A DNA stretch of 64,000 nt from Chrysoperla carnea (Eukaryota > Arthropoda > Insecta > Neuroptera > Chrysopidae): contig NC_058338.1 in NCBI RefSeq assembly GCF_905475395.1, forward strand, positions 71,125,435 through 71,189,434. Reading direction: 5' to 3'. This document shows positions 13,427-25,394 of the stretch, in pieces (the stretch's first letter is position 1; every line of letters starts with the position of its first letter). The notes beneath the pieces are model-generated. The model was not told the origin of the DNA. It searched no databases and saw nothing but the letters and a program-made list of their open reading frames with translations. The translations under genes and the position numbers were made by a program.

Positions 13427-13949
13427 AAAGGACCCCGCAGAATTAAATAGGAAAATGGCTTGTGAAACTTTTTCTAACCCACCCTAAAATGTTCTTGGGA
13501 TTATTCTAATCAAAAGCTCTCACGGCCACAAAAATTTTAAACAGGTAGATATCTAGCTTCGGGCGACTAAGATAATAATATAATTTTAGTATATGACTAG
13601 GAAAATGGCGTTCTGTGAAACTTTTTCAAACCGCTGTGAAAATGTTCTTCGAACCGTTCTGATCAAAAACTCTCACGGCCACAAAACTTTTTAACGAGTA
13701 GTTTTAACAAGTAGAGTAACGAGCTACGGGCCATAACTACATATAATGTATACTTAATGTCACAAAAAATTCTCTTTTTACATATAATATTATATGTAAT
13801 CTGTATGTAATCTGTGTAATTGAGTATATGTGTACTTTGATTGCCCGTAGCTCGAAAACTACTCGTTAAAAGTTTTTGTGGCTTTTGAGGGTGGGCTAGA
13901 AAAAAATTCACAGAAAGCCATTTTCCTGTCTAATATTGCGGGGTCCTTT
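13427..13949. mobile_element. MITE-like TIR element, ~523 bp, with internal repeat
   Basis: Ends AAAGGACCCCGCA and TGCGGGGTCCTTT are exact inverse copies. The block 'ggaaaatgg...ctctcacggccacaaaa' occurs at about 13451-13560 and 13600-13735 and again inverted at 13845-13925, so the whole can fold back. Confidence 0.65.
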
Positions 13950-14039
13950 CATGATTCGATAATAATAAAGAAATTAAATCTGGAAATGAAAAAAAAAAGT
14001 ATATTAGCAGCTACTATGTAGCCCATAGAAATTCCTGGA

Positions 14040-14240
14040 AGAGAGATGATACCTTCGAAACGCTTTCGATTGTACTCTTGTAAAATCTAACTTTCAGAAG
14101 GATGTTTAGTGGTGCTAGCCTTCGTGAGCTTTGTGCCATTTTAAGCAAATTCGTTTGCCTTGCGATTTCCTGGAATGTTCTTATGATGTGGCACATGTAT
14201 CAGATATGACCTGTAGCTCACCGAAAGCGAAGTGTTCATA
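14040..14240 (-). pseudogene. LINE RNase H-domain relic
   Basis: Minus-strand reading gives IHVPHHKNIPGNRKANEFAK followed by NGTKLTKAST. This matches the end of the RNase H domain of Jockey/I/R1-type LINEs (W-V-P-G-H-x-x-I-x-G-N-E-x-A-D-x-L-A-K). The aspartate normally needed for catalysis is Asn, and stops lie just upstream. Similarity fades above 14240. Confidence 0.6.
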
Positions 14241-15229
14241 TTTACCCATTCAGTTCATACTTATCCATCTCGTTCCGTCTGTTGCGCTTGTTAAACACTG
14301 TAGTGATCTGAAAGAGAGATAACATTGTACAGCTTGTTTCCAAAATTGGGAGATGATTAAACATAATCTTCAAATCTTGGAAGTCTGTATATTCGCAAAA
14401 CCTAAGCATGCCCGTTTTCAAATTATTTTTGTGTGGCTGATTTTTAATATGATTTAGTTTTATGATTAAAGAATGTAATTTTTAATTGTTGGATTGAAAT
14501 TTGGTCGCTTTTTTAACGCACATCTAGAGTTAACACAATCGCTTTCAGGTGCGAAACGAATTTAGTTCCTACATAAGTACAATAAGAAAAGAAATTACCG
14601 AAGTTCACCTGAATTATTTCGAAAACGTTGCCAAATCTCGTATCGAGATAGAAATGAGTTTTTTTACAGAAAATCTTGCTGTAATAATAAAATACAGGTA
14701 TGGGCTACGCTTTATGTACAAAAATTGATTACCTAAATTATGTATATGGATGTTGGGTGATGTTCCACAGAAGATTCTTAAAATATATGTAGAAGTATCA
14801 CAAAATAATATATTATAATTTTATACCAAGTGTTTCTGTATTCTTTTTTGAAAAATATTTCTTAATTGACAGTAAACAAACCAAAAATTTTTATCGTACG
14901 TCGTCTATACAGTAAATTATGACTATATTTAATATAAAATTTAATCTGCATAGTATTATATCTAATTTCTTTGGATTAAAAAAAAAACTTGCTGAGAACA
15001 ACATTCTAGTATTACAAACTAATTAATTAACGCATTCATTATAATAATTATTAAATTATGAATATGCGTACAAAACTATTGGACCGTAAGCCCATACTGA
15101 AACGAAATAATACTTTCTGTCTGTAATTTTTTTTATATCTCAAACCATTTTTATTAGGTAATAAAAAATTTAAAGTTTAAGCTTTAGTTAAGAGTGTCAA
15201 ATTTATGGAAATCTAATTTTGCAATTATT
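14241..15229. other. Unassigned AT-rich DNA
   Basis: Nothing recognised beyond the edge of the LINE relic. Confidence 0.5.
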
Positions 15230-15370
15230 TTTATGGGTTCCGTACACGGTGGGTAATAAACGGATTTCTACTACTGAGACTCCGCTGCCCGAAGGCCAGT
15301 CTGTCTGTTAATTAGTGGGCTGTATACAGCTGAAATTTTGACAGAATGTGTATTGCAATTGCCACTATAA
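15230..15370 (+). repeat. Common arthropod 'GGGTTCCGTAC' repeat
   Basis: 'tatgggttccgtacac', 'actgagactccgctg', 'ctgtctgt' and 'cagctgaaattttgacag' occur in the order seen in a repeat spread through many arthropod genomes. It is diverged and has no coding frame. Confidence 0.55.
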
Positions 15371-16784
15371 TTAAACTTTTACAAAATAATTTAATAAAAT
15401 GTACATAAGTTACATTATACGATGGTACGGAACACTTCATCTGCGAGTCAACCTCACACTTGACCTTTTTTTATCTGTCGTACATATTTTAAAAATCTTT
15501 TTTGCCAACACAATACGAGAACAAAAATCAGAAAGTTTGCAACTATAGGCAAAGTTAAAAAATGGAATGCAATTATAAAAAATAAAATCAATTTTCAACA
15601 TTTTTCTTAAAATATTGATTTTGACATGTAATATAGACACCAAAAAAAACCGAAATTCTTTCAAGCCATCTCATTTTTCTCAAGTAATTACAATCTCTTA
15701 CTAATTTTTGAACGTGTAAAAGTTAATATTATTTTTTAGACAAAACACATTTCATTATTTTGCCATTAATATAAAAATGTTAGTTTACTACAATTACTAC
15801 TGCTTCTAAATTAGTTCCGAGTTCTAAGTCAGCATCTAAGGTATTGATTGGTTAAGATTTTAAATTCTATGATAGAATCTTACATAAGAAAAACTAGATT
15901 TTAGCAAATATGACAATAATTTTTGGCTTATAGAAGTATTTTAAATATGTACGGCTAATAGAAAGCAAGACATTGCGAGACCTTCAAAACCATAAGATTC
16001 GCTACTAGGTAAGAGTCAGTAATTGGAAATAATTTTTTATCATTCAACACTGAAATGCAAACTTTTCAGTCCTCTTTCAAAGCAGATTCAGCCAATAACT
16101 TACGGTTTAACACCTTAAAAATTTGGAAATTAAAAAGATCCTGATAAAAACATATTTATTATGGAAGAACAAATGAGTTTTTGATGGGACATCTTGTAAA
16201 TAACAAAATCAGATAATTCAGATTGACGAACTTCTGGTTTATATTATAATTATTGATACAATCTTGGTGAAACCTTAAAAATTCAGCATTTTAATTTATA
16301 CAGTTAAAATAATCGCAAATTATAGTTACTAGATCAAGTTGCAAATTCTTCAAATGTCTGTTTTTGTAAACATCATTGAATTTATATAAATTACGTTAAG
16401 CCTTAACTTGAAGTATATGAACAGTTAATCTATTAATGTATAAATATTTTAATTAGATATTATTAATCTGATTTAAAAGCGAAATCAGATCAAATTAAAT
16501 CAGCTTAGCATAAATGGTTGTTATTTGCTGTCAACTCAGGTTTTGGTAAAAGTCATCATAATAAATTTTTAATAATCATATTCACAGTTCTAGCTAAAAA
16601 TTTAAGTTTTTAAAAAATAAATTTCGTTTTCTTGGATCACGTCAGTACGTTATAGACCTTGGTTCTATTATTGTCTGCCTTTTTGAGAAATCAAGTTTTT
16701 CGATTTCCATGTCTTTTTACGTTTTTCCCTTGTCTACCAGATTTTATTGAACGAAAGTTATTGATAACACATTAAACCAAGTGA
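15371..16784. other. Unassigned AT-rich DNA
   Basis: Nothing recognised; the open frame at 15437-15664 (-) shows no motif. Confidence 0.5.
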
Positions 16785-17010
16785 AATTTACAAAATTTTA
16801 AAAACCCCTGACAAATTTTTCGGGTATGGAATACCTAAACTCGCACTTGAATCATAGCTAAGAAAACTCTCCATTAAATTAACTATCAAAGAAACAAAAA
16901 AAATCAAAATTGATTCACCCATTTAGGCGCTACGATGCGACAGACAGGCAGACAGACACACACTCATAGCGGTCAAACTCAGCATTCTCCTTTTTTAGGT
17001 CGGGAGTTCA
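16785..17010 (-). repeat. 'ATCGTAGCGC...GAGAGTGTTCTTAGCTATG' repeat, reverse
   Basis: Shares, inverted, 'ctcgcacttgaatcatagct', 'ctctccattaaattaa' and 'ggcgctacgatgcgacagac' with the copies at 48955 and 51940. Confidence 0.65.
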
Positions 17011-18030
17011 AAATGGCAGGAATTGGAATTTGCAACCATCGAAAAATAGAAGGTAATTTTAAAAAACAAAACATTTTTCAATACATTTGCAAACTGTATG
17101 CCCTTTGCAAGTTTAGGTTAGGTTAAGTTATATTGGCTGTCCATACTTAGGCTATTTTGAAGTATTGAGTTGCCAATTTGTACTAAATTTTAATATTATA
17201 CGGCAGGCAAAAAAAAATCTCATTTTCTTTATTACCAAACTTATTAATCCCCAAAAAGGCATACAAAAAGAATCATGAAAAACTAAATGATATATGCGCT
17301 TCCACCATAATTATTTTATACACTTTAATCAGGAATTATTTTTAAAAAAAATATAGAGTTATAGGTTTTCTGTTGTACGCAAAAAGTTTTTATATTCGAT
17401 AGATCTTCAGATTAAAACAGTTGATTTTTAAAAACTGTACTATTGAATCTTATTGAGAAACAATAGTGAATCATGATATTGCTTAGCGGTTGGTAACTTC
17501 AATATAATTTATTTCTAGTTCATGCTTGGTCAATCAATTGATACATCAATTGGTCAAGTTATGACTATGAATCTAAATAAGGCAATGTCTTCTTAAACAG
17601 AATAAAATGTGTCTGTCGCCGTAAGGCCCAATTTACAGTAGAATGTTAGAACTCGGTAGAGTTTCGTCAACGTACAATTGTATAAAAGAAACAAATATTT
17701 CTATTACCCTGGGAAGGCCACTACTTATTCAAATAAAACACTTGTGTGCAAATCTATAATATGAGTACTTACTTCAAAACCCGTTTCAGGGTTTATAATG
17801 ACTTTTTTCTTTACGGAGGATTTGAAACAGCGTCAAACAGGATTTGGAAATAGTGAATCGATTACGGCGGGACAAGATTTTCCAAGCTTTTATCTACGGC
17901 CGTGAGATAAGAAATACATTTGTCACTCTTTTCAAAATTATTTTTTATTCAAATTTTGTTTGTAATACAGTAACCTTGTCGTTTGAAAGTATGGGGTAGT
18001 ATGCATCAAAATCGGTAGTTCTGATTTTTT
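17011..18030. other. Unassigned DNA
   Basis: Nothing recognised. Confidence 0.5.
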
Positions 18031-18350
18031 GCAGACTTGTTTGTGATGTTATTCCAATGAATAATCCAAGTTTGTGACCTCGAGCGCCGAACGCAACCTA
18101 GTCAAAAATCGCAAAATCCGTGAAAATTTCGGAATTTGCCGATTATAACCTTAAAGGACTATTTTTTTGATCAAATTTTTTCAGAAAATTTTTAGAGTAG
18201 ACTAAATTTGTTACAATATGCGCCGAGAGAAAGCAGACTTGTTTATGATGTTGTCCCAATGAATATTCCAATGTTGTGACCTCAAACGGCGAGCGCAACT
18301 TTGTCAAAAATCGAAAAAACCCTTGAAAATTTCGGCAAAAAATTAAAATG
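18031..18350 (+). repeat. Tandem duplication, ~202-bp period
   Basis: 'gcagacttgtttgtgatgtt' at 18031 and 'gcagacttgtttatgatgtt' at 18233, each followed by 'tgtgacctc', 'gagcgcaact'-type and 'gaaaatttcgg'. The 131-codon minus-strand open frame runs across the second copy and shows no motif. Confidence 0.7.
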
Positions 18351-18697
18351 AAAATAAATTGAACAAAAAGCAAGATTAAAATGGTCGTGCAATGAATATA
18401 AATAAATAAAAAACGATTTGCAAAAGCAACGAATAATTTTCCCCGTTGACAAAAATTACAATTTAATGACAAAATAAATAAAAAAATAAAAATTATATAG
18501 GTACTGCATTCAAGAATTTTTAAATTATACTTTAACACATTAAGGCTAATTATAGGTCACTCTTGATAAAAACTTCTAAAGGAACAAAAATTGATGGATA
18601 CCATATCTACTAAAAAAAAAGAGTATATTTTGATTATTATAATTTAAATTTAAAAATATGAACCCAAACATAATATTTTGTGTCAGAAAATTTATTA

Positions 18698-19344
18698 AAC
18701 AAGTGAAAACAAACGATTGACTGAGTTAATTGTTGAAATACCATGTAAAAACAATGTTGATTCCGCAATCGTTTGTTTTTTTTCGTCATGTCAATAAAGA
18801 AAGATATCCACTCTTACAAAGAAAGTAATAAGAGTACTTTTCCACTCTCTCAGTTCCTCAGTGGGTGAAGCAAAAAGCAAACACATACATAATATATGTA
18901 ATATATATAAATTTAAAATATATACAATACTTGTATACATTCTATATAATGTTTCTAACCTAATTTGCGCCCTCGCAGATAAACAGTGATTTTTACGAAA
19001 AAATGTTTCAAATAAAAGTTGTTTATTTCTTATAACATTGTTTACATTTAAAATTTTGTTCTATCTCTAACAATTTACAAGATGATTCCTACGGACCTAT
19101 GTTGCACATTTACAAACTCGACCTTACTTTTTACGTCCTAAGCACGCTATAAAAATTTCAGCTTGATATCTCTTTTTGTTTTTAAGTTATCGTGGCGGGA
19201 GACAGGCAGACATTTAGACGCCCAACCCTAAATGGATTTCATGAACACCTATACCAAAATTTTATTCGTAATATCAACATAAGCGTTACAAACTTTCGAC
19301 TAAACTTAGTATACCTTGGTATATTTCATATATTCATGGTATAA
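18698..19344 (+). mobile_element. R1 dispersed element with internal insertion
   Basis: Recognised by both R1 ends and the central TAAACAGTGAT and 'gcttgatatctc' blocks. The 5' part carries about 100 bp of extra sequence (roughly 18770-18880) not seen in other copies. Confidence 0.8.
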
Positions 19345-19563
19345 TATTATTTAATATTATTTGTGCATTATCTCGATTTGATTTGCGGAAGAGTTAGTTT
19401 TACTCTTTTTTACTCTATATATAAACATTTATTCGAGCATATTCATCTCGAACTTCGAACCAACGGATACAAATGAAATAATGCAACCATGTTTCATTTG
19501 TGAATAAATATAATAATGCTTCGGAGTAATAATTATTCATTCTAGAAATGATATTGAAATGCG

Positions 19564-20480
19564 TATCCGCTGGGTGCGTAAGGCATAGTGGGGGACACAA
19601 AAGTGATGTCAGCGCCCGCTGCGGACAATACAGAACTACGGGTGGCTCTTTACTATCTATGACCATAAAAATAACACATGTGTCAGTTTAATTAAATAAA
19701 TAAAATAAAATGGGTCATCAAAGTTGTTGTGTAGTCGATTGCAAAAATACTAGTAGAAATAGTAATTGTAAATTTTATAAGTTTCCGGTTGCCAAGTGGA
19801 AATTAAATTAGCGAAAAAAATGGATAACTGCTGTTAAAAGGCAAAAGTAAGTATTACTATAACCTACAACCGTATTCTATAGAATAATGTCATATACATG
19901 TGTATATTATGTAAAAAAACGGAGTAATAATTTAATTAATTTTTTTTTTTTTTTGTAATCGTAAACATTTATTTGTAATCGTAATGTAACCAGTAACAAA
20001 TGTGATGCTGAGACACAAACAGATATTCTAGAATCTTCGACGTCAAAAATCATTACAAATCATCTCATAAAACGTTTGCTGACCAAGAAACTGAAATAAC
20101 CAACACGTTTCAAGGATTTTATATATTTTTTTAGATTGTTTTTTAATATTAATAATGATTTTTTATTCAATATTAATTTTACAATAAACATCTTGACAGA
20201 TTTTAACGCTGCTTAACCTAATTCACTTATTGAGACTTGTTTTAGTTGTTGTATTTATTTTACTTACTGTTTTTAGCTGACCCACGGAAAAATTTTTAAT
20301 TTAATATTCACTCTTTGTAATATATCACATTTAACATTGAAAAAACATTTTTTTCAAGTTTTTTTTTATTTTTTCAATAGCTATTTGACATCCAATACAT
20401 GTTTATTTTCTCAAAAGAGCCACCGTAAGTTGTATCGTTAGATGGCGCTGGGGTCACGCACCCAACGGATAGCTTATACA
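19564..20480 (+). mobile_element. TIR-bounded element carrying a THAP-domain exon relic
   Basis: The left end (19564-19650) and the reverse complement of the right end (20405-20480) share TATCCG-TGGGTGCGT, then CAGCGCC, then a GGTGGCTCTTT block. A THAP exon lies between them. THAP is the DNA-binding domain of P-element-type transposases, so this looks like an internally deleted P/THAP-type transposon. The TIR sequence itself does not prove the superfamily. Confidence 0.55.
19710..19846 (+). pseudogene. THAP zinc-finger exon with premature stop
   Basis: Translation from the ATG gives MGHQSCCVVDCKN, then CKFYKFP and RKKWITAVKRQ. This is the N-terminal half of the C2CH THAP domain, which binds DNA and serves as the DNA-binding domain of P-type transposases and some host regulators. 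The exon ends at a good donor (AAAA|GTAAGT). Codon TAG at 19809-19811 interrupts the frame where related THAP domains usually have glutamine (N-Q-R-K-K-W), so a single CAG to TAG change explains it. A possible further exon remnant lies at about 20001-20099 (DAETQTDILESSTSK), preceded by an AG. The second cysteine-histidine pair of the domain would be in a later exon that I cannot place. It is inside a TIR-bounded element and is probably dead. Confidence 0.75.
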
Positions 20481-20681
20481 CATGTATGTCGAATGTATAC
20501 TTGTATATCAAAACTTTAATGTTCCTCTCACAAGTGGTTTGTCGTTGTTTTATGTATATATTGAAGCAGAAGTATGGCAAATTTATTTTTGTTACTTTTT
20601 AAAGCGAATAAATCTTTCGTTTTCTACTAAAGAATTTCGTGGAGGAGAGCAATTCAAATAAGTCTAAAGTGAAGTTTTTTT

Positions 20682-20957
20682 TCGAGTTTCTGGCACATAT
20701 CAACTTAAAAAGACACCCTGGATATGAATCCTGTTGATTTATATAGCTTAAGTCATGAAAATTTTTTAAGACTCCTTAGTATTAACCTTAGGATCATATT
20801 AGGATGGCCCATCCAAAATTGGACGAGCCAACTTAATATAATCCTAAGGTTAATACTAAGGAGTTTTAAAAAATTATCATGACTTTAAGCTATATTATAA
20901 ATCAACAGGATTCATATCCAGGGTGTCTTTTTAAGTTGATATATGCTAGAAACTCGA
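20682..20957. mobile_element. Foldback element, ~120-bp arms
   Basis: The left arm (20682-20801) and right arm (20834-20957) are near-perfect inverted copies, from TCGAGTTTCTGGCACATATC to its counterpart ending GCTAGAAACTCGA. The loop is about 32 bp. A transcript across it would form a long hairpin. Confidence 0.8.
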
Positions 20958-21689
20958 TAAAGAAAATGTAATCGAGAAAAATACTTCAAACGAAAAATGT
21001 ATCAATGGCACTCATCTAATACCCGGTATCAAATTCGATTTAACTTTTTCCGGTTCAGTTAAAACCTCACACTGATTCTCATAACTGTATGAACCGTTTA
21101 AATGAGAAGAAAGTCTGTTTGTGTAAAATTTTAATTAATCGAGTTTTCTTGAAACTCTGAAGGCATTTTTTCAAACGAAAAATGAAGAGATTGATTGATA
21201 AATCTTGTTAAGTCTTACACAGTGACAAGTAACATTTCCTGTTGTAATTTTTATTAAAAACGAAAGAGACTTAATAAATATTTTGTGGTAAAATGGTTTT
21301 ATTAAATTATCACTTCATCATACACGTGGCCAAGGCAAAAGAACAGACATGCAAGGTAACAGATAAGACACAACACAAGAAGAATATTGAAACGTTTTTA
21401 CATAAAATTTTTTATTATTTTTGTGTTTAAGAACACTGACTGCCTAGAATAAAAATTAATTCTCTTCTAGACACTTCAATATGTAAACATTGATTTTTTT
21501 CAAGTAATTGTCGTCATAAATCCTATTTCATCAAATAATTATCCAATCATTTTATACAACTAACATAAATTTAATACGATAAAAAAATATTTTGTAACAT
21601 TTTCAATATAAATAGAGTATCGTACGTAGAGTATATATAATACATACTAAATTAGAAATTATTTAAGCTTTGTGAGCTTTTTGAAGCGA
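20958..21689. other. Unassigned DNA
   Basis: Nothing recognised. Confidence 0.5.
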
Positions 21690-22200
21690 AGAAATCTTTC
21701 GAGGAACAACTTTAAAAATACGCCCGTCAAATCCTACATTAAAGTCTCAAAACGCGATGTAAAGCTACTCTTTTGGTATGTTAATTGTACTCCTTAGAGG
21801 AATGTGAAACTACATTTCAACCAGGAAAAAATTGTGCTACCTGCGTAATCCGTGAAAACTACAAAATTTTAGGACTTTCCTTCAGTTTTTGCTATTCAAT
21901 TGAGAAACCCCACAGCTACACTCACAGCCCCGTATGTCTAATAGTTTTTGAGATATGATGCTTGAGAAATTTACATGGTTTTCATTGTGTCGTTAAGGGG
22001 CAAAGTTGACAAAACTTGGTGGTGTACATTTTCTCCAAAAATATAAAAGATAGAAAAATGAAAATTTATACGTCACTTTAACTAGAAAGCCTTATAAAGA
22101 TGCTTTTTCAGTATGTTATTTGGACCCTTAGGGAAGTGTGAAACTTCATTTTGCAAGCAAAAAAAAGTTGTGCTACCTGCGTAATACGTGAAATTATCAT
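21690..22200 (+). repeat. Tandem duplication, ~340-bp period
   Basis: Two copies share 'tttggtatgttaattgtact' or 'ttcagtatgttatttggacc', 'gtgaaactacattt' and 'gtgctacctgcgtaat'. Confidence 0.6.
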
Positions 22201-23063
22201 TAAGTAAAAAATAACGTATTAGTCTACGAATATTGATATTTTTTGTCAAGGAAAGAGCCTTGTATTTCTTATTTTACTCTGAAATAACTAAATATTAAAC
22301 GAATGGTTTTGAAACGTTAATGTCTAAAATAAAATATTTTGTGATACGATATTACTTTTTACGTACGTGTGTATCTTGATATCGTTTAACGAAAAATATT
22401 TTGATTTAAGAATATATAGCAAAAATGACAATGAAGAAAGAATAGCATTAAAAAAAATTTACAGTTAAAATCTCTTTGAAATAATTAAAAGAGTCGAATA
22501 TTTGGGCGGTGATGTTTTTTTTCTTTTTCTGTTTCATTTTATTTAAGTTTTTTTTTTTTTTAATATTAATTCAATGTAAGAAAATTATCATATTGACATG
22601 TGTTTGCTAGCAGCAGCCGGCTGGTCGCGTGGCGCAGGTGTTTATCATCATCTTTGTACACACTTCTTTTACTTTAGGTATCTTTTCTATGCCCGCTTAC
22701 TACTATAGTTACTTCTTGTTGCAAGCCTATTATTATATCGTTGTTTTTTATTCTTTTTTATAGTATTGGCGGAAAGTAAATTGAGCACTTTTACCTATTT
22801 TAAAATTTATTTATATCTAGTAACTTGGCTACTTGTTGAATTTGATTATTCATTAATTCGTTTAAAACCGGTTTGAGCTGACTTTAAGCAAGATGTTATT
22901 TAAATGATCTCAATTTATAATGGATCAAATTGGCTAGGCCAATGGAACCAACAAAATTCGATTCTGCAGGTATCTAAAGTAGGGTTTGGGGGGGGGGGGG
23001 TTTATAAGGTTGTGATTTTATGTTTTATGGGTATTAGTCTCGGTGATCATTAGTGGTATGAAG
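22201..23063. other. Unassigned DNA with a short GC-rich island
   Basis: 'agcagccggctggtcgcgtg' followed by 'gcgcagg' (about 22609-22640) stands out in base composition. No gene or complete tRNA-like promoter was found. Confidence 0.4.
22988..23000 (+). repeat. Poly-G run
   Basis: An unbroken run of about 12 G in an otherwise AT-rich stretch. Confidence 0.8.
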
Positions 23064-23327
23064 AGCTCTGTTACGCCAGCGGTGCAAAGTACGGAAATCG
23101 AATTTAAAAAACACCAAAATTAGGTACTTTTAGATGTAAATAAGATACCAAAATTAGAAATACGGTGCTCTATAACTTACACCGCAGCTTTGGGTATTGA
23201 GTTTGCGGTGTATGTTACAGAGCACCTAATTTCTGACTTTGGTACCTAATTAGCAACTAAAAAGTACCTAATTTAGGCATTTTTTAAATTCAATTTCCAT
23301 ACTTTGTGAGGCTGGTGTAACAGAGCT
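23064..23327. mobile_element. Foldback element, ~264 bp
   Basis: Arms of about 125 bp run from AGCTCTGTTACGCCAGC on the left to GCTGGTGTAACAGAGCT on the right, meeting near 'tttgggtattgag'. Divergence between arms is moderate. Confidence 0.75.
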
Positions 23328-24844
23328 GGTTTGGTGGTCAAAACTGAGAATTGCTTCACACTAATTTGACACATTTACAGAATATACATAAATCATCGCA
23401 ATTTTATCAAATTTCGCTTGCCTCTTTGTCATATGAATCGGCGAAGTTAAACTTTCAAGAAAACATATTTTCAGGCGGGATGTCAAAAAATCACTGGAAG
23501 CACTCAATATTTGCAATGAAGATGCGTTTCCAAATTTCTACCAATTATTTCGCTTTTTGATAGTTTTACCAAAGAAAATTCATTATATTGCACAATATAA
23601 AATAATCTGGAAGCAGTTCTGGAATGATTTCAAAATTTTCAAATTTTTCCTAATCCTCGTTATTTCTCTGATAAATTTTTTTACCTGAAAAAATGCGCAA
23701 TTAACTTACGACCAAACCTATTATTTGTGTTGAGAACTTGAGTAGATTCGAACATAAACATAAAGTTATAATGTGTATTGTACTACTTCTAACCACGTTA
23801 AACATTAACTAACTATCGACATCAAAAGACTGACACTAAACAGTTTAATTTTTAGTTATTTTTAGTATTGCTACGATAATTTTTTCTTTATTTGTAAATA
23901 AATGTTTAATATTTATATCATTAGAGGAGAGTCGTACGTATACATACTTTCTTTTGATTATATTTTTCCATGCGCAAACTATTAGCCTTTTCCTTACGAA
24001 TATGAACTTGAGAAACACAAAGATGCAATCAGAAAATTCATAAAATCAAAAAAAAACCTTTGACGTTACTTACAATAAATTGTGGTGGTTGGACTGGGAA
24101 ATTACAAATAGAAAATTAAACGTAGGTATAACTAACAAAAAGGCTGATATCTTCTAAATGGCTGAACACATTTTCTTCAAGCATAATTCAGAACTTGCTT
24201 ATTATACCAAGAAGCAGAACTGTCAAATTTTTATTGTAACGCGTACCTAGACCTACTTTACTCGAAATTACAGATAGCAAACGAATTACGTTGTCTTTAC
24301 GTTTTAAGAAGTCTGATTGATTCCGACTTTGAAGTTGAAGACAAGAAGTTGAATAACTTCTTGTATCTTCAAAATATTATTACATTACTTAAAAATCACT
24401 AGTGATATTCAGGAAGTTTGTATGAAAGGGTTACAATTTTCTGAAACAAAAAAAAATTCGTTGAAAAATCGATCGAAATCAAGGCTAAAAAATATTTCGA
24501 TACTATTATTAAGAATTACTTATGTAATTTAATTAATCCCTATTTCAATCAAGCTTTTCCTACGAGAATCTACAAGTCTCCTCTATTTTATTATAAAAAA
24601 GAAGTTATAGCAAATACTTAATCCAATCTTTAAGGAACGAGAGCTGACAATGTTTTCGAGAGTTTATTTTAAGATGGCTGAATTTCAGCTACTTCTTTCC
24701 TTATTGAAATTAGCTAAGAATGAAGTACGTGAGATACGTACTAGCAAAGCAATTGAATTCCTGACAAATTGAAATTATATTATTTAATTATAAAAATATA
24801 TCATATTAAAATTAAAGCCACACTTAAAGGGTTTGAATTTTTTT
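23328..24844. other. Unassigned AT-rich DNA
   Basis: Nothing recognised; the open frame at 23351-23560 has no motif. Confidence 0.5.
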
Positions 24845-25394
24845 TATACCATGTATATGAACTATACCAAGGTATATTAAGTTTAGTCCCAAGATTGTAA
24901 CGATTACAAATATTGATGCTATATACAAAATTTTGTTATAGGTGTTCATAAAATCACCTAATTAGTCCATTTACGGGTGTCTGTCTGTCCGTCTATCATC
25001 ACAATTACCGAAAAACGAAAAGAGATATCGAGCTGAAATTTTTAAAGCGACCGACTTTTATAAAAAGTCAGGTCGAGTTCGTAAATGAGCAACATAGGTC
25101 AATTGGGTCTTGGGACCGTAGGATCCATCTTGTAAACCGTTAGAGATATAACAAAAGTTTAAATATAAAAAATGTCCCTTATAAAAAAAATGATCAGTTT
25201 TTGTTTGAAACTTTTTTTCGTAAACATCACTGTTTACCCGTGAGAGCGCATATTATGCGCAAATTGAAGTATTATATGGGTATATCAGGTATATGTGTAT
25301 TACATGTATGTTTGTGTAATGTGACAGAGTAACAACACTGTCTACACATGGTATTTCAACAGTTAACTCAGTCAATTGTTTGTTTTCACTTGTT
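24845..25394 (-). mobile_element. R1 dispersed element, full-length, reverse
   Basis: Starts TTATACCATGTATATGAA and ends TTTTCACTTGTT, the reverse of the R1 consensus. All internal blocks are present, including the bilateral near-palindrome at its far end. Confidence 0.85.

Noticed and set aside
14014-14196. 60-codon minus-strand open frame taken as a host gene
   Set aside because: A neighbouring frame matches the LINE RNase H domain, so this one is a shifted shadow.
18143-18538. 131-codon open frame on the minus strand, the longest in the window
   Set aside because: It runs over a tandem duplication, is very rich in Phe and Ile as expected for AT-rich DNA, and has no domain or splice context.
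22609-22640. GC-rich island with a tRNA box A look-alike (TGGCGCAGGTG), considered as a SINE or tRNA gene
   Set aside because: No box B and no cloverleaf could be found downstream.
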